DNA of 64,000 bases, from positions 124,001 through 188,000 of the forward strand of contig CALHUI010000014.1 of the NCBI GenBank assembly GCA_938039675.1, written 5' to 3'. The DNA is from an uncultured Cytophagales bacterium. Its GTDB lineage: Bacteria; Bacteroidota; Bacteroidia; Cytophagales; Thermoflexibacteraceae. The position numbers and the translations under genes are program-made. This document shows, piece after piece, positions 1 through 10,135 of the stretch. Position 1 is the first letter of the stretch. Each line of letters begins with the position of its first letter. Under the pieces are notes generated by a model that ran no database searches, was not told where the DNA came from, and saw only the letters and a program-made list of their open reading frames with translations.

Positions 1-135
1 AGTGGCGAGGGGCTTTCTAATGCGGAGGTATTCACTATTTCAAACCACTGGGGCATAAATGAGTCAGTTTTATTGACACGGCAACAGATTCATGCAGGTT
101 TCCGCGCTTGTAATTGGTTGCAGCGCCGAAAATAG
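1..135 (+). CDS. C-terminal fragment of a protein truncated by the window edge (…SNAEVFTISNHWGINESVLLTRQQIHAGFRACNWLQRRK*)
   Basis: Frame 1 is open from base 1 to TAG at 133-135. Family not identified; the tail weakly resembles S1/P1 nuclease ends. Confidence 0.4.
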   Translation, partial: SGEGLSNAEVFTISNHWGINESVLLTRQQIHAGFRACNWLQRRK

Positions 136-248
136 TCCTTGTGAGATGATTCCATTTTTTAAAGTCTTAAGCCGCTTAATCTTTACAAATAGAATTGCGA
201 CTATGTAACTGAATTTTGCAAATCTGCAAAAAATTATTGGCTATGGTC

Positions 249-1745
249 CTACTCCACCGCCTTTGTCCAGTTCATAGTACGCTTGACAGCCTCTTGCCAG
301 CCGATATAGCGTTTGTCGGCTTCGTAGCTGTTGAGTTGCGGGCGGAAATTTCGTTCTACTTTCCACAGGGCAGCGATTTGTTCTTTCGTCCACAGGTCGA
401 TGCCGATACCTGCCAGAAAGGCTGCGCCACGAGCTGCACTTTCAATAACATCGGGGCGCTGCACTTCTACACTCAGCACATCTGCCTGAAACTGCATGAG
501 CAAGTTATTGGCAGAAGCGCCGCCGTCCACTCGGAGAGCTTTCAGCGAAACTTTGTCGTCTTTGGTCATAGCGTCCAACACATCGCGGGTCTGATAGGCC
601 AGCGATTCCAGTGTGGCACGCACAATGTGCGATTTGGTTGTGCCGCGGGTCAGTCCGAAAATGGCACCGCGTGCATACATATCCCAGTAGGGCGTACCTA
701 AGCCTGCAAAGGCCGGCACTACATACACGCCGTCGGAATGAGGGACTTTGGCTGCAAAGTATTCAGAATCAGCGGCTTCATCAAGCAGTTTGAGGCCGTC
801 GCGCAGCCATTGGATGGCCGCACCCGCTATGAAAATGCTGCCTTCCAGTGCGTATTCTACCTGATTATCAATGCCCCATGCAATGGTGGTAATTAGCCCG
901 TGTTTTGATTTGACCGGTTGCTTGCCTGTATTTTTTAGTAGGAAGCAGCCTGTTCCGTAGGTGTTTTTTGCCATGCCGGGCTGGAAACAAGCATGACCGA
1001 AAAGCGCTGCCTGCTGGTCGCCTGCCACGCCCGTAATCGGTATTTCGGCACCGTCAAACAGCGATTTGTCAGTTGTGTCAAAGCTGCCTGCCGATGGGCG
1101 AACCTCAGGCAGCATCGCACGGGGAATATTCAAATGGTCTAACAGGGTTTGGTCCCAATCTAAGCTGCGGATGTTGTATAACATTGTGCGCGAAGCATTG
1201 GAGTAGTCGGTGGCATGTACCCAGCCCTTGGTCAAGTTCCAGATAAGCCAAGTGTCTATGGTGCCGAAAAGAATTTCTCCTGCTTCTGCTTTTTGCCTGA
1301 GTTCGGGGTAGGTATCCAGAATCCAAGCGAGTTTGGTGGCAGAAAAATATGCATCGGCAACCAATCCGGTGTTTTCGCGGATATAAGACTCTATGCCTTC
1401 GTTTTTGAGGCGGTCGCAAAGTTCTGCGGTGCGGCGGTCTTGCCAAACGATGGCGTTGTAAACAGGCTCTCCGGTTGTCTTATTCCACACAACGGTGGTT
1501 TCGCGCTGGTTAGTGATGCCAATGGCGCTGATGTCGGAAAATTGCAGCATTGACTGTTGCACTGCGTCTTTCATGGTCTGCAACTGCGTGTTCCAGATTT
1601 CAATGGGGTCGTGTTCTACCCATCCGGGGCGAGGGTAAATCTGGCGGAACTCTTTCTGTCCGATGCCAATCATGCGCCCGTTTTCATCAAAAATGATGCT
1701 TCGGCAACTGGTTGTACCTTGGTCAATGCTGAGGACATACTTCAT
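249..1745 (-). CDS. glpK: Glycerol kinase
   Basis: 498 aa; N-terminus [23 protein letters not shown] and [22 protein letters not shown] / [16 protein letters not shown] are typical FGGY glycerol kinase motifs. Confidence 0.96.
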   Translation of the reverse strand: MKYVLSIDQGTTSCRSIIFDENGRMIGIGQKEFRQIYPRPGWVEHDPIEIWNTQLQTMKDAVQQSMLQFSDISAIGITNQRETTVVWNKTTGEPVYNAIVWQDRRTAELCDRLKNEGIESYIRENTGLVADAYFSATKLAWILDTYPELRQKAEAGEILFGTIDTWLIWNLTKGWVHATDYSNASRTMLYNIRSLDWDQTLLDHLNIPRAMLPEVRPSAGSFDTTDKSLFDGAEIPITGVAGDQQAALFGHACFQPGMAKNTYGTGCFLLKNTGKQPVKSKHGLITTIAWGIDNQVEYALEGSIFIAGAAIQWLRDGLKLLDEAADSEYFAAKVPHSDGVYVVPAFAGLGTPYWDMYARGAIFGLTRGTTKSHIVRATLESLAYQTRDVLDAMTKDDKVSLKALRVDGGASANNLLMQFQADVLSVEVQRPDVIESAARGAAFLAGIGIDLWTKEQIAALWKVERNFRPQLNSYEADKRYIGWQEAVKRTMNWTKAVE

Positions 1746-1746
1746 A

Positions 1747-2250
1747 TTACAAGCGGCGAATCATTTCTTTTTTGTCCAGAACGATACTCCACATACCGAT
1801 AAATTTGCCTTGGTGGTGTATCGGAGAGGTGTACAGCAACTGTTTGTTGTCTAATTTCTGAATATTTTCCGCAATTGCAATATTTTGCTGCACATTGTAG
1901 TTGTATGCCTCCCAAATTTCTTGCGCCTTTGGATGCAGGTCGGGCGTTTGGCGGCAGACAAAGCGGTACTCTACCACTACTTTGTTAGTTAGAGTACCGT
2001 TAATGCGGATACTGTCGCAATTGCCACTTGCCGGTATTATCAGCAGCGGTTGCAACTGCGAAACGGCGCGAATGCCTTCTTCGGCGGCCAGCCCCATAAT
2101 TTGTGCCTCGGTAACGCGTTTGAGTTTGCGTCCGCGCATTTCTTGGGCAAGCGCATTACGGTCTGTGCGGTCTTCTCTTTCACCGCAGGCAACTAAAAAA
2201 ACGAGGATAAGCCATGCAAATTTGCAGGCATCAGACAATAGGCGCGGCAT
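1747..2250 (-). CDS. Lipoprotein with Tll0287-like (DUF3365) domain
   Basis: 167 aa; lipobox LVAC-GE; C-terminal [26 protein letters not shown]… resembles Tll0287-like/DUF3365 proteins. Confidence 0.65.
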   Translation of the reverse strand: MPRLLSDACKFAWLILVFLVACGEREDRTDRNALAQEMRGRKLKRVTEAQIMGLAAEEGIRAVSQLQPLLIIPASGNCDSIRINGTLTNKVVVEYRFVCRQTPDLHPKAQEIWEAYNYNVQQNIAIAENIQKLDNKQLLYTSPIHHQGKFIGMWSIVLDKKEMIRRL

Positions 2251-2494
2251 TGACTGCTATAACAGATTTAATTTCGGGAACATCTTTGATAATCGCCTGT
2301 TCTACACCTGCTTTGAGTGTCATCATAGACATCGGGCAGGAGCTGCACGAGCCGAGCAGTTCCAGAATAACGGTATTTTCAGAAGTGATTTCCAAAATTT
2401 TGACATTGCCACCGTCTGCTTCCAAATAGGGGCGAATGGAATCCAGCGCTTTGTCCACCCTTTCCAGTAAGTCTGTATTTGCTGATGTTTCCAT
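2231..2494 (-). CDS. NifU-like C-terminal domain Fe-S scaffold/carrier protein
   Basis: 87 aa; LEADGGNVKILEI… and GSCSSCPMSMMTLKAGVEQAI (CxxC of the NifU C-terminal domain). Confidence 0.93.
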   Translation of the reverse strand: METSANTDLLERVDKALDSIRPYLEADGGNVKILEITSENTVILELLGSCSSCPMSMMTLKAGVEQAIIKDVPEIKSVIAVNAAPIV

Positions 2495-2504
2495 AATTGA
2501 AAAG

Positions 2505-3584
2505 TTATGCTTTTGCCAGTTCCATCTGTGCGTTGCGCATGGCTACGTATCTTGCCAGACTTTCCGCCAGTTCTTTAAACGATGCAGCCATAATATCGTT
2601 GCTCATAACTACCGGCCTGCCGTTGTCGCCTGCTTCGCGGATGCTTTGCACCAACGGTATTTCGCCGAGAAAGGGCACTTCGTTACGTTTGGCAAGTATT
2701 TTACCGCCGTCTTTGCCAAACAGGTAATATTTATTTTCGGGTAATTCTTCCGGAGTGAAATAGGCCATATTCTCAATTACGCCCAAAATAGGTACGTTAA
2801 TCATTTTTTGGCGGAACATGGCAAGCCCTTTTTGTGCATCGGCAAGCGCTACTTTTTGGGGAGTAGTAACAATTACCGCACCTGTTACCGGTACGGTTTG
2901 TACCAGCGTAAGGTGGATATCGCTTGTGCCCGGAGGCAGGTCTACCAACAGGTAGTCCAAATCGCCCCAGTCGGCATCGCTGATGAATTGGCGTAGCGCC
3001 GAGCTCGCCATCGGTCCGCGCCATACAAGGGCATCTTCGGGCGGCGCCAGAAAACCGATGGAAAGCAATTTAACACCGTATTGCTCAATCGGGACAATCA
3101 GATTGCGCTCGTTTTTTTTGATGACACCCGGGCGCGCACTTTCGCAGTTAAACATAGTAGGCAAGGAAGGGCCAAAAATATCGGCATCTATAATGCCCAC
3201 TTTGGCACCGCTCTGCGCCAGTGCAATGGCAAGGTTAGCTGTTACGGTAGATTTACCCACTCCGCCTTTGCCCGATGCAATGGCGATAATGTTTTTCACG
3301 CCGGGTAGCAGTTGCTCATTGTTGCGGAGGCTGGTAACGTTTGCCGTCATATGGATTTGCACCGCAAGGTCGGGCGATACGTGCTCGGCAATTGCTTTTT
3401 CGCAGTTCTGACGAATCAATTCTTTCAGCGGGCAGGCCGGAGTAGTCAGCACCACAGTGAAACTCACGCGGTTACCCGCAACCTGCACGTCGCGAATCAT
3501 ATTCAAGGATACTAAATCGCGCTTCAAATCAGGCTCTTCCACATGTGAAAGTGCCTGTAAAATATCTTCATTTGTATAGGTCAT
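2505..3584 (-). CDS. Mrp/NBP35-family iron-sulfur carrier ATPase
   Basis: 359 aa; IASGKGGVGKSTVTANLAIALAQ P-loop and an N-terminal MIP18-like (DUF59) region. Confidence 0.95.
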   Translation of the reverse strand: MTYTNEDILQALSHVEEPDLKRDLVSLNMIRDVQVAGNRVSFTVVLTTPACPLKELIRQNCEKAIAEHVSPDLAVQIHMTANVTSLRNNEQLLPGVKNIIAIASGKGGVGKSTVTANLAIALAQSGAKVGIIDADIFGPSLPTMFNCESARPGVIKKNERNLIVPIEQYGVKLLSIGFLAPPEDALVWRGPMASSALRQFISDADWGDLDYLLVDLPPGTSDIHLTLVQTVPVTGAVIVTTPQKVALADAQKGLAMFRQKMINVPILGVIENMAYFTPEELPENKYYLFGKDGGKILAKRNEVPFLGEIPLVQSIREAGDNGRPVVMSNDIMAASFKELAESLARYVAMRNAQMELAKA

Positions 3585-3797
3585 ACTTTGATAAGGTTCA
3601 AAAAGTGTTGCAATTTACGCCCAAATTGTCTTAGCTTAACGTTTTGACGAAACGATTGGTTTACACTGCGGGTACAAGTGTCCGATTACGAACACCTGCC
3701 TGTTCGTTAGAAGTACAATATCGGGAAATAATTTTTGCAATCTACTCATTTTGAACGAGTTACTAAATGGTACTAAATTAGCTTAGAAAGTGGACGT

Positions 3798-4490
3798 ATG
3801 AACCCTATTATTCGCACGGTAAATCTGACAAAGGTATATGCCAGCGGCAACGTAGATACGGTTGCTCTGCGGGATATTAATTTAACCGTGCAGGAGGGTG
3901 AGTTTGTCAGCATCATGGGCCCTTCGGGTTGCGGCAAATCATCGCTGCTGAACCTGTTATCGCTAATGGATAAGCCGACTTTGGGAGAGTTGTATTTTAT
4001 GGACAAGCCAACCTCTCAACTCAGCGACAGGCAGCGCGCAGAGTTGCGTCGCTATCATATTGGCTTTGTTTTTCAGAGTTTTAACCTGATTGAAGAATTG
4101 ACCGTAGCTGAAAATATAGCACTGCCTTTGATTTATCAGCGAGTCCCTGAGGCAGAGCGGATGCATCGGGTCAATCAGGTTATGAAGCAGTTGGATGTTT
4201 TGCACAAAGGCCATTTTTATCCGATGCAGTTGTCCGGCGGGCATCAGCAGCGTGTGGCCGTGGCTCGTGCGATTGTAACCCGCCCCCGCATCCTGTTTGC
4301 TGACGAACCCACAGGCAATTTGGATTCGCAGCACGGTCAGGAAGTCATGGAAATTCTTTCCGACCTCAACGACAAGGGCACTACCATTGTAATGGTAACT
4401 CACTCGCCTCAGTATGCGGAGTTCAGCCAGCGCACCATCCACCTGTTCGACGGGCAGGTAGTCAGCGGTGCGATTAGTCAATTTCGTTAA
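3798..4490 (+). CDS. ABC transporter ATP-binding protein (MacB/LolD type)
   Basis: 230 aa; Walker A GPSGCGKSSLLN, signature LSGGHQQRVAVARA, Walker B ILFADEPTGNLDS. Confidence 0.95.
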   Translation: MNPIIRTVNLTKVYASGNVDTVALRDINLTVQEGEFVSIMGPSGCGKSSLLNLLSLMDKPTLGELYFMDKPTSQLSDRQRAELRRYHIGFVFQSFNLIEELTVAENIALPLIYQRVPEAERMHRVNQVMKQLDVLHKGHFYPMQLSGGHQQRVAVARAIVTRPRILFADEPTGNLDSQHGQEVMEILSDLNDKGTTIVMVTHSPQYAEFSQRTIHLFDGQVVSGAISQFR

Positions 4491-4510
4491 AATTCAATCC
4501 GTGAAGGCAA

Positions 4511-6973
4511 GTGCTGAAAGACTGGTTTAAACTTTCCCTAAGTAATTTGTTGAAAAACAGGCTCTATACGTTTCTGAACGTACTTGGTCTGTCTATTGGG
4601 GTTGCAGCCTTTACAGTGCTGTTTTTGTTGTTTATCCACGAAACACAATACGATAATTTTCACCCCAATATTGATAAACTCTACCGCATTACGCAAGAAA
4701 TTAACCAAAGCGGTGTAGGTGAACATTCGGCCAGTGTGCCGTTTCCTTTGGGGCCTACTTTGGCTGCCGATTATCCGGAAAAAATAAAAACTTTTGTTCG
4801 CCTGTTCAATTTTCAATCTCCGTCGCTTTCTGTCAGCTACGACGAACGTAAATTTAACGAACAGCGGTTTTTCTTTGCCGACAGCAGTTTTTTGCAAGTA
4901 TTCGGCTTCGCCCTGTCGAAAGGCAATGCGGCAACCGCATTGCGTGAGTCCAACAGCGTGATTTTGACAGAGGCCACAGCCCGCCGCTATTTTGGCAAAG
5001 AAAATGCTCTTGGGCGCCAACTACTGTTTCAGGGCAGCATCCCGCTGAAAGTTACGGGGGTTGTAGCCGAAAGCCCGCGCCGTTCGCATATTGATTTTGA
5101 CTTTATTGCTTCATTTACCACCTTAGACCGGATGAGCGTAAGCACATTCCGCGACAACTGGGTGTGGAATCCCTGCTGGACGTATGTAGTACTGCAACCC
5201 GATGTTAAGCAAAGCGATATTGCTACTTTGTTTGGCGATTTGATAGACAATTATTTCCCTGAAAGTATTGCCGCCAATGTCCGCCTGTATTTGCAACCTG
5301 TATCGGCCATTCACCTAACCTCCAATCTGGACTATGAAATCAGTGCCAACGGAGACATTCGCTATGTCTATATTTTTGGAGGAATGGCAGTATTTATTTT
5401 ACTAATTTCGGTAATTAATTTTACCAATATCAGTACGGCCATGGCATCGGCACGTGTGCGTTCGGTCATGGTGATTAAAGCGATAGGTGCTTCTCGCAGC
5501 GAGCTGTTCTGGTTTTACCTGACCGAATCGGCAATTATCGGCGGCTTTGCCGTCATTGCAGGCTTTATTTTGGTAGAGATTATTTCGCCTTTTCTGACCG
5601 ACCTTTCCGGCAATCCGCTGCAAGGTTCTGTTTTGAGCGAACAAAACATGCTCATCGGTATTTTGGGTGCGGGTATTCTGTCGGGTTTTTTGGCCGGTAT
5701 CTATCCTGCCTATTACCTCTCGTCTTTTGAAATCGGTAATCTGTATCACGGACGCTTGCTCAAAGTGCGCAGCGGCAGGCGTTCCCGAAGCATATTGGTT
5801 GTTGTGCAGTTCAGCATTTCCCTTCTTCTTTTTGTTACTACCATCGTGAGCAGCAGGCAGTTAGAGTTTTTGCGCAATGCCAAACTGGGCTTTGACCAAG
5901 AACAGATTGTGGTTGTGCCGGTTGCTAACAGCCGCATCGCACAGGTATTTCCCGAATTTAAGGAGAAGTTATTGAATACGCCTGCTATTGCTTCGGTAAC
6001 TGCCATGGAAGAAGTATTAGGCAAGAGTTACCAAACGCACGAGTTCTACAACGAAGAAAAAGGCAGCAGTTTTTACCCTTCTATTATTGTCAGCCACGAC
6101 TTTATCCGCACCTTCAACATTGAAATTATTGAAGGCCGCGATTTTATTTCGCGCAGCGGCAAGCCACAGGGCTATGATAGCGACTTTGGCGTAGTAGAAG
6201 ATATGTTCGATTACTTTGATGAAGATGAGCGGAATGCGGTCATCATCAACGAAGCAATGGTGGAATACATGGGCTGGGGAAGCCCGATAAACGCCATCGG
6301 CAAAACCCTGAGCCGCCGAACGGGTAATGAAAAAGTAATCGGCGTGGTGAAAAATTTCCACTTTTCATCGTTGCATAAACACGTAGCCCCGTTTGTGATT
6401 GATTTGGCAGGTGAAAACATCAACCGAAACTACATTAAGTATGTGGCAGTGAAAATCAAGCCCGACCAAATCAGTCAGGGCATACAAGCCATAGGAAGGG
6501 CATGGGCGGCACTCAATCCTTTGCAGGCATTTGATTATTTTTTCCTCAAAGAAAAATTAGACAAGCTCTACATCAAGGAGCAGCAGTTGAAGCATATCAG
6601 CATTTGGCTGACTGCCATTGCCATTCTGCTAGCTTGTATGGGGCTTTTTGGCTTGTCCTCGTTTGTGGTGGAGCAGCAACGCCGCGAAATCGGCATCCGC
6701 AAAGCCATTGGCGCATATGATTACCAGTTGGTAGCTTATCTGGGTATGCGCTTCCTGTGGATGATTCTGTTGAGCATAGCTGTTACGCTTCCGGCGAGCT
6801 ACTTACTGATGCGCCAATGGCTGTCTTCTTTCCCTTACCACATTGAACTTTCCCCCGATATCTTCTTAATATCGGGAGGTATTATCTTGATAGTCAGTGC
6901 AATAGCCATCGCTTACCACACCATTCGTGCGGCTCGGTTTACGCCGATGGAAACCATTGTACGGACGTGGTAA
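4511..6973 (+). CDS. ABC transporter permease, FtsX/MacB family
   Basis: 820 aa; GTG start; MacB periplasmic core and repeated FtsX TM domains; RREIGIRKAIGAYDYQLV motif. Confidence 0.92.
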   Translation: MLKDWFKLSLSNLLKNRLYTFLNVLGLSIGVAAFTVLFLLFIHETQYDNFHPNIDKLYRITQEINQSGVGEHSASVPFPLGPTLAADYPEKIKTFVRLFNFQSPSLSVSYDERKFNEQRFFFADSSFLQVFGFALSKGNAATALRESNSVILTEATARRYFGKENALGRQLLFQGSIPLKVTGVVAESPRRSHIDFDFIASFTTLDRMSVSTFRDNWVWNPCWTYVVLQPDVKQSDIATLFGDLIDNYFPESIAANVRLYLQPVSAIHLTSNLDYEISANGDIRYVYIFGGMAVFILLISVINFTNISTAMASARVRSVMVIKAIGASRSELFWFYLTESAIIGGFAVIAGFILVEIISPFLTDLSGNPLQGSVLSEQNMLIGILGAGILSGFLAGIYPAYYLSSFEIGNLYHGRLLKVRSGRRSRSILVVVQFSISLLLFVTTIVSSRQLEFLRNAKLGFDQEQIVVVPVANSRIAQVFPEFKEKLLNTPAIASVTAMEEVLGKSYQTHEFYNEEKGSSFYPSIIVSHDFIRTFNIEIIEGRDFISRSGKPQGYDSDFGVVEDMFDYFDEDERNAVIINEAMVEYMGWGSPINAIGKTLSRRTGNEKVIGVVKNFHFSSLHKHVAPFVIDLAGENINRNYIKYVAVKIKPDQISQGIQAIGRAWAALNPLQAFDYFFLKEKLDKLYIKEQQLKHISIWLTAIAILLACMGLFGLSSFVVEQQRREIGIRKAIGAYDYQLVAYLGMRFLWMILLSIAVTLPASYLLMRQWLSSFPYHIELSPDIFLISGGIILIVSAIAIAYHTIRAARFTPMETIVRTW

Positions 6974-6976
6974 GGT

Positions 6977-7684
6977 TTAAATATCTCCCAGCTGCGGACG
7001 GAGCAGCAATTCCTCTACAACGGTATAGCGGGAAAGTTGCCATGCACCTACAACGGCTTTACCAATATCGTGGGCAGGCATAAAGCGCGATTCGGGCAAG
7101 TCCACACCTGCCCAACTGTCAGTAAGGGTTGCCCCCGGCAGAATAGCCGTTACGCGCACGTTGTGAGGTTTCATTTCTTCGCGCAGCACTTTGGTCATGC
7201 CCAGCAGCGCAAATTTGGAAATGCAATAGCTGCCACCGTTAGTATAAGGAATAATACTTGCCGTGGAGCAAATATTGAAAATATGACCATCCTTACGGGT
7301 CATCATGGCGGGCAACAGGGCACGCGTCAGATGGTAGGCACTGTAAAGGTTGGTTTTCATTTGCTGCTCTAATACGCCTTCTGCTTCATTGTGGATTTGC
7401 CCGGGCATAAAAACGCCTGTATTATTAACCAATACATCAATAGGCTGTTGCAGGCTGTTGATAAAATCGGCAAAAGCTGCCACTGATGCCTGCTGCGAAA
7501 GGTCGGCGGCAAACGCATGTACCTGTACGCCATATTGCTTACCAATGGCATCGGCTGTTGCCTGCAAAGTAGCCTGATTACGTGCGCAGAGAATCAGCCG
7601 AAAGCCAATGGCGGCAAACTGCTCTGCTATAGCCTTGCCGATGCCTCGGCTGCTGCCTGTAATAACTGCGATGGGTTGCGACAT
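6977..7684 (-). CDS. SDR-family NAD(P)-dependent oxidoreductase
   Basis: 235 aa; TGSSRGIGKAIAEQFA, NNTG, YCISKFALLGM (YxxxK). Confidence 0.94.
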   Translation of the reverse strand: MSQPIAVITGSSRGIGKAIAEQFAAIGFRLILCARNQATLQATADAIGKQYGVQVHAFAADLSQQASVAAFADFINSLQQPIDVLVNNTGVFMPGQIHNEAEGVLEQQMKTNLYSAYHLTRALLPAMMTRKDGHIFNICSTASIIPYTNGGSYCISKFALLGMTKVLREEMKPHNVRVTAILPGATLTDSWAGVDLPESRFMPAHDIGKAVVGAWQLSRYTVVEELLLRPQLGDI

Positions 7685-7890
7685 TAGTTAAGTGGTTAAA
7701 AGTGATTCAGTGGTTGAACGGGATAGGATAGTTAACCGGTAATTTAAAGTAAACCTTAAATTTGCAGCCGTAAAGTTTACATAAGTTTTATGCAAAACAT
7801 TTTTTCTCTGTGCACTTCGTGATTGAACCTTTGTGCTCCCTGCGGTAAAAACTGCTCTGGGTTTACTTGTGCAAAATAAACAATTAAGGC

Positions 7891-9183
7891 TTATCTGCTG
7901 TTCATTAGGTCTTCTATTTCTTCGGCCAAAATTGGAATATGTGCCATCAAGTCTGTATTGCCGTTTTCGGTGATGAGGATATTGTTTTCTAAACGAATAC
8001 CGAATCCTTCTTCAGGGATATAAATACCCGGCTCGCAGGTAAACACCATACCCGGCTCAAATACGTGGTAGCGGCTGCCATAGTCGTGCACATCCAGCCC
8101 TAAGTGATGGGAAGTGCCGTGCATAAAGTACTTTTTGTACAGCGGATTTTCGGGGTCTTGTCGGGCGACTTCGTGCCTGTCCAACAGCCCCAGCCCGATT
8201 AGTTCCGATTCCATTAACTTGCCTACTTCTTTGTGGTAATCTATCCAGTTATTGCCCGTAACGAGCATAGCCTTGGCTTCCAGCATGACGCGGTGAACGG
8301 CACTGTAAACTGCTTTCTGGCGTTCGGTAAAGCGTCCGCTCACGGGCAGTACTCGTGTCAGGTCGGCGTTGTAGTTGGCATATTGTGCCGCCACATCGAG
8401 CAGCAGTACATCGCCCGCATGGCATTGTCGATTGTTTTCTATGTAGTGCAATACACAGGAATTAGCTCCCGAAGCAATAATGGGCATGTAGGCAAAACCA
8501 TTAGAGCGGTTGCGAATAAATTCGTGAATGAGTTCGGCTTCAATTTCGTACTCCCAAACGCCCGGGCGCACAAAACCCAGCAGGCGACGGAAACCTTTGG
8601 CGGTAATATCAATAGCCGTTTGCAGTTGTTCTACTTCGCGGACAGATTTTACGGCACGCAAACGGTGCATAATAGGCTGCAAGCGCTCATATTTGTGTAA
8701 GGGGTATTTTTCCTTGCAGTAACGAATAAAACGGTCATCGCGAGTTTGTACTTCGCTGCTGTTGCGCAGGTGCTCGTTCGTATTCAGGTACAAATACTCG
8801 GCTTCAAAGGCTAATCCGTTAAAAATATTGGCGAACTGATGCGTCCAGTAAATAGTTTGAATGCCCGACAGTTGACGGGCTTCTTCTTTGGTAAGTTTAT
8901 GTCCTTCCCAAATGGCGATGTGTTCGTTGGTTTCGCGCAGAAACAGAATTTCGCGGTGCTTTGCTTCCTTAGCATCGGGGAAGATAAGTAAAATGGTCTC
9001 TTCTTGGTCTATTCCGCTCAGGTAAAACAGGTCGGTTTGTTGCTTGAAGCCCATCGTGCCGTCGGCATTGGTAGGCATAATATCATTGGCATTGAACACT
9101 GCCAGCCCGCCCGGTTTGAGGTGGCGACGGAATTTTTCGCGATTATGAATAAACAAGTCGGAGGGTATCGGTTTGTAACGCAT
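7891..9183 (-). CDS. Xaa-Pro aminopeptidase (M24B)
   Basis: 430 aa; N-terminal AMP_N region; M24 motifs LLLDVAAQYANYNADLTRVLPVSG, HGTSHHLGLDVHDYG, FTCEPGIYIPEEGFGIRLEN. Confidence 0.94.
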   Translation of the reverse strand: MRYKPIPSDLFIHNREKFRRHLKPGGLAVFNANDIMPTNADGTMGFKQQTDLFYLSGIDQEETILLIFPDAKEAKHREILFLRETNEHIAIWEGHKLTKEEARQLSGIQTIYWTHQFANIFNGLAFEAEYLYLNTNEHLRNSSEVQTRDDRFIRYCKEKYPLHKYERLQPIMHRLRAVKSVREVEQLQTAIDITAKGFRRLLGFVRPGVWEYEIEAELIHEFIRNRSNGFAYMPIIASGANSCVLHYIENNRQCHAGDVLLLDVAAQYANYNADLTRVLPVSGRFTERQKAVYSAVHRVMLEAKAMLVTGNNWIDYHKEVGKLMESELIGLGLLDRHEVARQDPENPLYKKYFMHGTSHHLGLDVHDYGSRYHVFEPGMVFTCEPGIYIPEEGFGIRLENNILITENGNTDLMAHIPILAEEIEDLMNSR

Positions 9184-9269
9184 AGTTTCGTTTGAGAAGA
9201 TAAATGGGCAACAAGTCTATGCAATTTGGTAATTTTGCACAAATGTTTCGTTCATCCTTAAGCTAAAGC

Positions 9270-9734
9270 ATGAAAATTTATAAGCTCATTCCGGTTGTTA
9301 TACTGTTAGGTATGATGGCTGCCTGTGGCGAGCCAAAAGAGGAGGTGATTCCTGAGCCAACCGAAGAAGTCATGACAGCCACTATCAATGATAGGGCGTG
9401 GAGGGCAAGCGTTGCCGATTTGTTTATTTTTGATACGGATTTTGTGTTGAATGCTCAGGAGTTAGATGAAAATAATGTTCCGATTCGCACGATTACTATT
9501 CAGAGTCCTTTTTCTCGCCCCGGTACCTATGGCATTGGTGCGGTCAATGGTAACGAAGTGGGTTATTTTGAAAGTACTGAGCAGGGTGATATTAGCCGCG
9601 GTGCCTTGGTGATCAGCCGTGTTACAGAGCGTTGGGTAGAAGGTACGTTTAATTTTGAAGGCAGTATTGGCAGAGGGTTAGACAACCGCCGAGTTTCTGT
9701 TACCAACGGTAGATTTGCTCTTAGAAGAAATTAA
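9270..9734 (+). CDS. Putative lipoprotein, function unknown
   Basis: 154 aa; signal peptide with lipobox GMMAACGEPKEE. Confidence 0.75.
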   Translation: MKIYKLIPVVILLGMMAACGEPKEEVIPEPTEEVMTATINDRAWRASVADLFIFDTDFVLNAQELDENNVPIRTITIQSPFSRPGTYGIGAVNGNEVGYFESTEQGDISRGALVISRVTERWVEGTFNFEGSIGRGLDNRRVSVTNGRFALRRN

Positions 9735-9748
9735 ATCCGATTCGTCTT

Positions 9749-10135
9749 ATGCCTACCATCTTTACGCGTATCATTAACGGTGAAATACCTTGTCATAAAA
9801 TTGCGGAAAATGAGCACTTTATTGCTTTTTTGGACATTCGCCCCGTAGCCGAGGGACATACGCTTGTTGTTCCCAAGAAAGAAATTGACTATATTTTTGA
9901 CCACGACGACCAAACTTTGGCAGACATGATGGTTTTTGCCAAAACAGTTGCCAAGGCCATAGAAAAAGCTATTCCCTGCCTGCGCGTAGGTTTAGCCGTC
10001 ATTGGTTTGGAAGTACCTCATACCCATTTGCATTTGATTCCGCTGCATCAACCGCATATAGACTTCCGCCATACGCTGCAGCAAAGCCCCGAGCAGTTGG
10101 CGGCAACTGCGCAAAAAATAGCAGCACAACTATGA
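9749..10135 (+). CDS. HIT family hydrolase
   Basis: 128 aa; HTLVVPKKEID and PHTHLHLIPLH (HxHxHxx). Confidence 0.95.
   Translation: MPTIFTRIINGEIPCHKIAENEHFIAFLDIRPVAEGHTLVVPKKEIDYIFDHDDQTLADMMVFAKTVAKAIEKAIPCLRVGLAVIGLEVPHTHLHLIPLHQPHIDFRHTLQQSPEQLAATAQKIAAQL

Noticed and set aside
216-701. 161-aa + strand ORF opposite glpK
   Set aside because: Fully overlaps confidently identified glycerol kinase on the other strand.
7684-7720. Imperfect AGTGGTTAAA/AGTGATTC/AGTGGTTGAA tandem repeats
   Set aside because: Only about three degenerate units of ~9-10 bp; too short and weak to call a repeat element without other genome copies.
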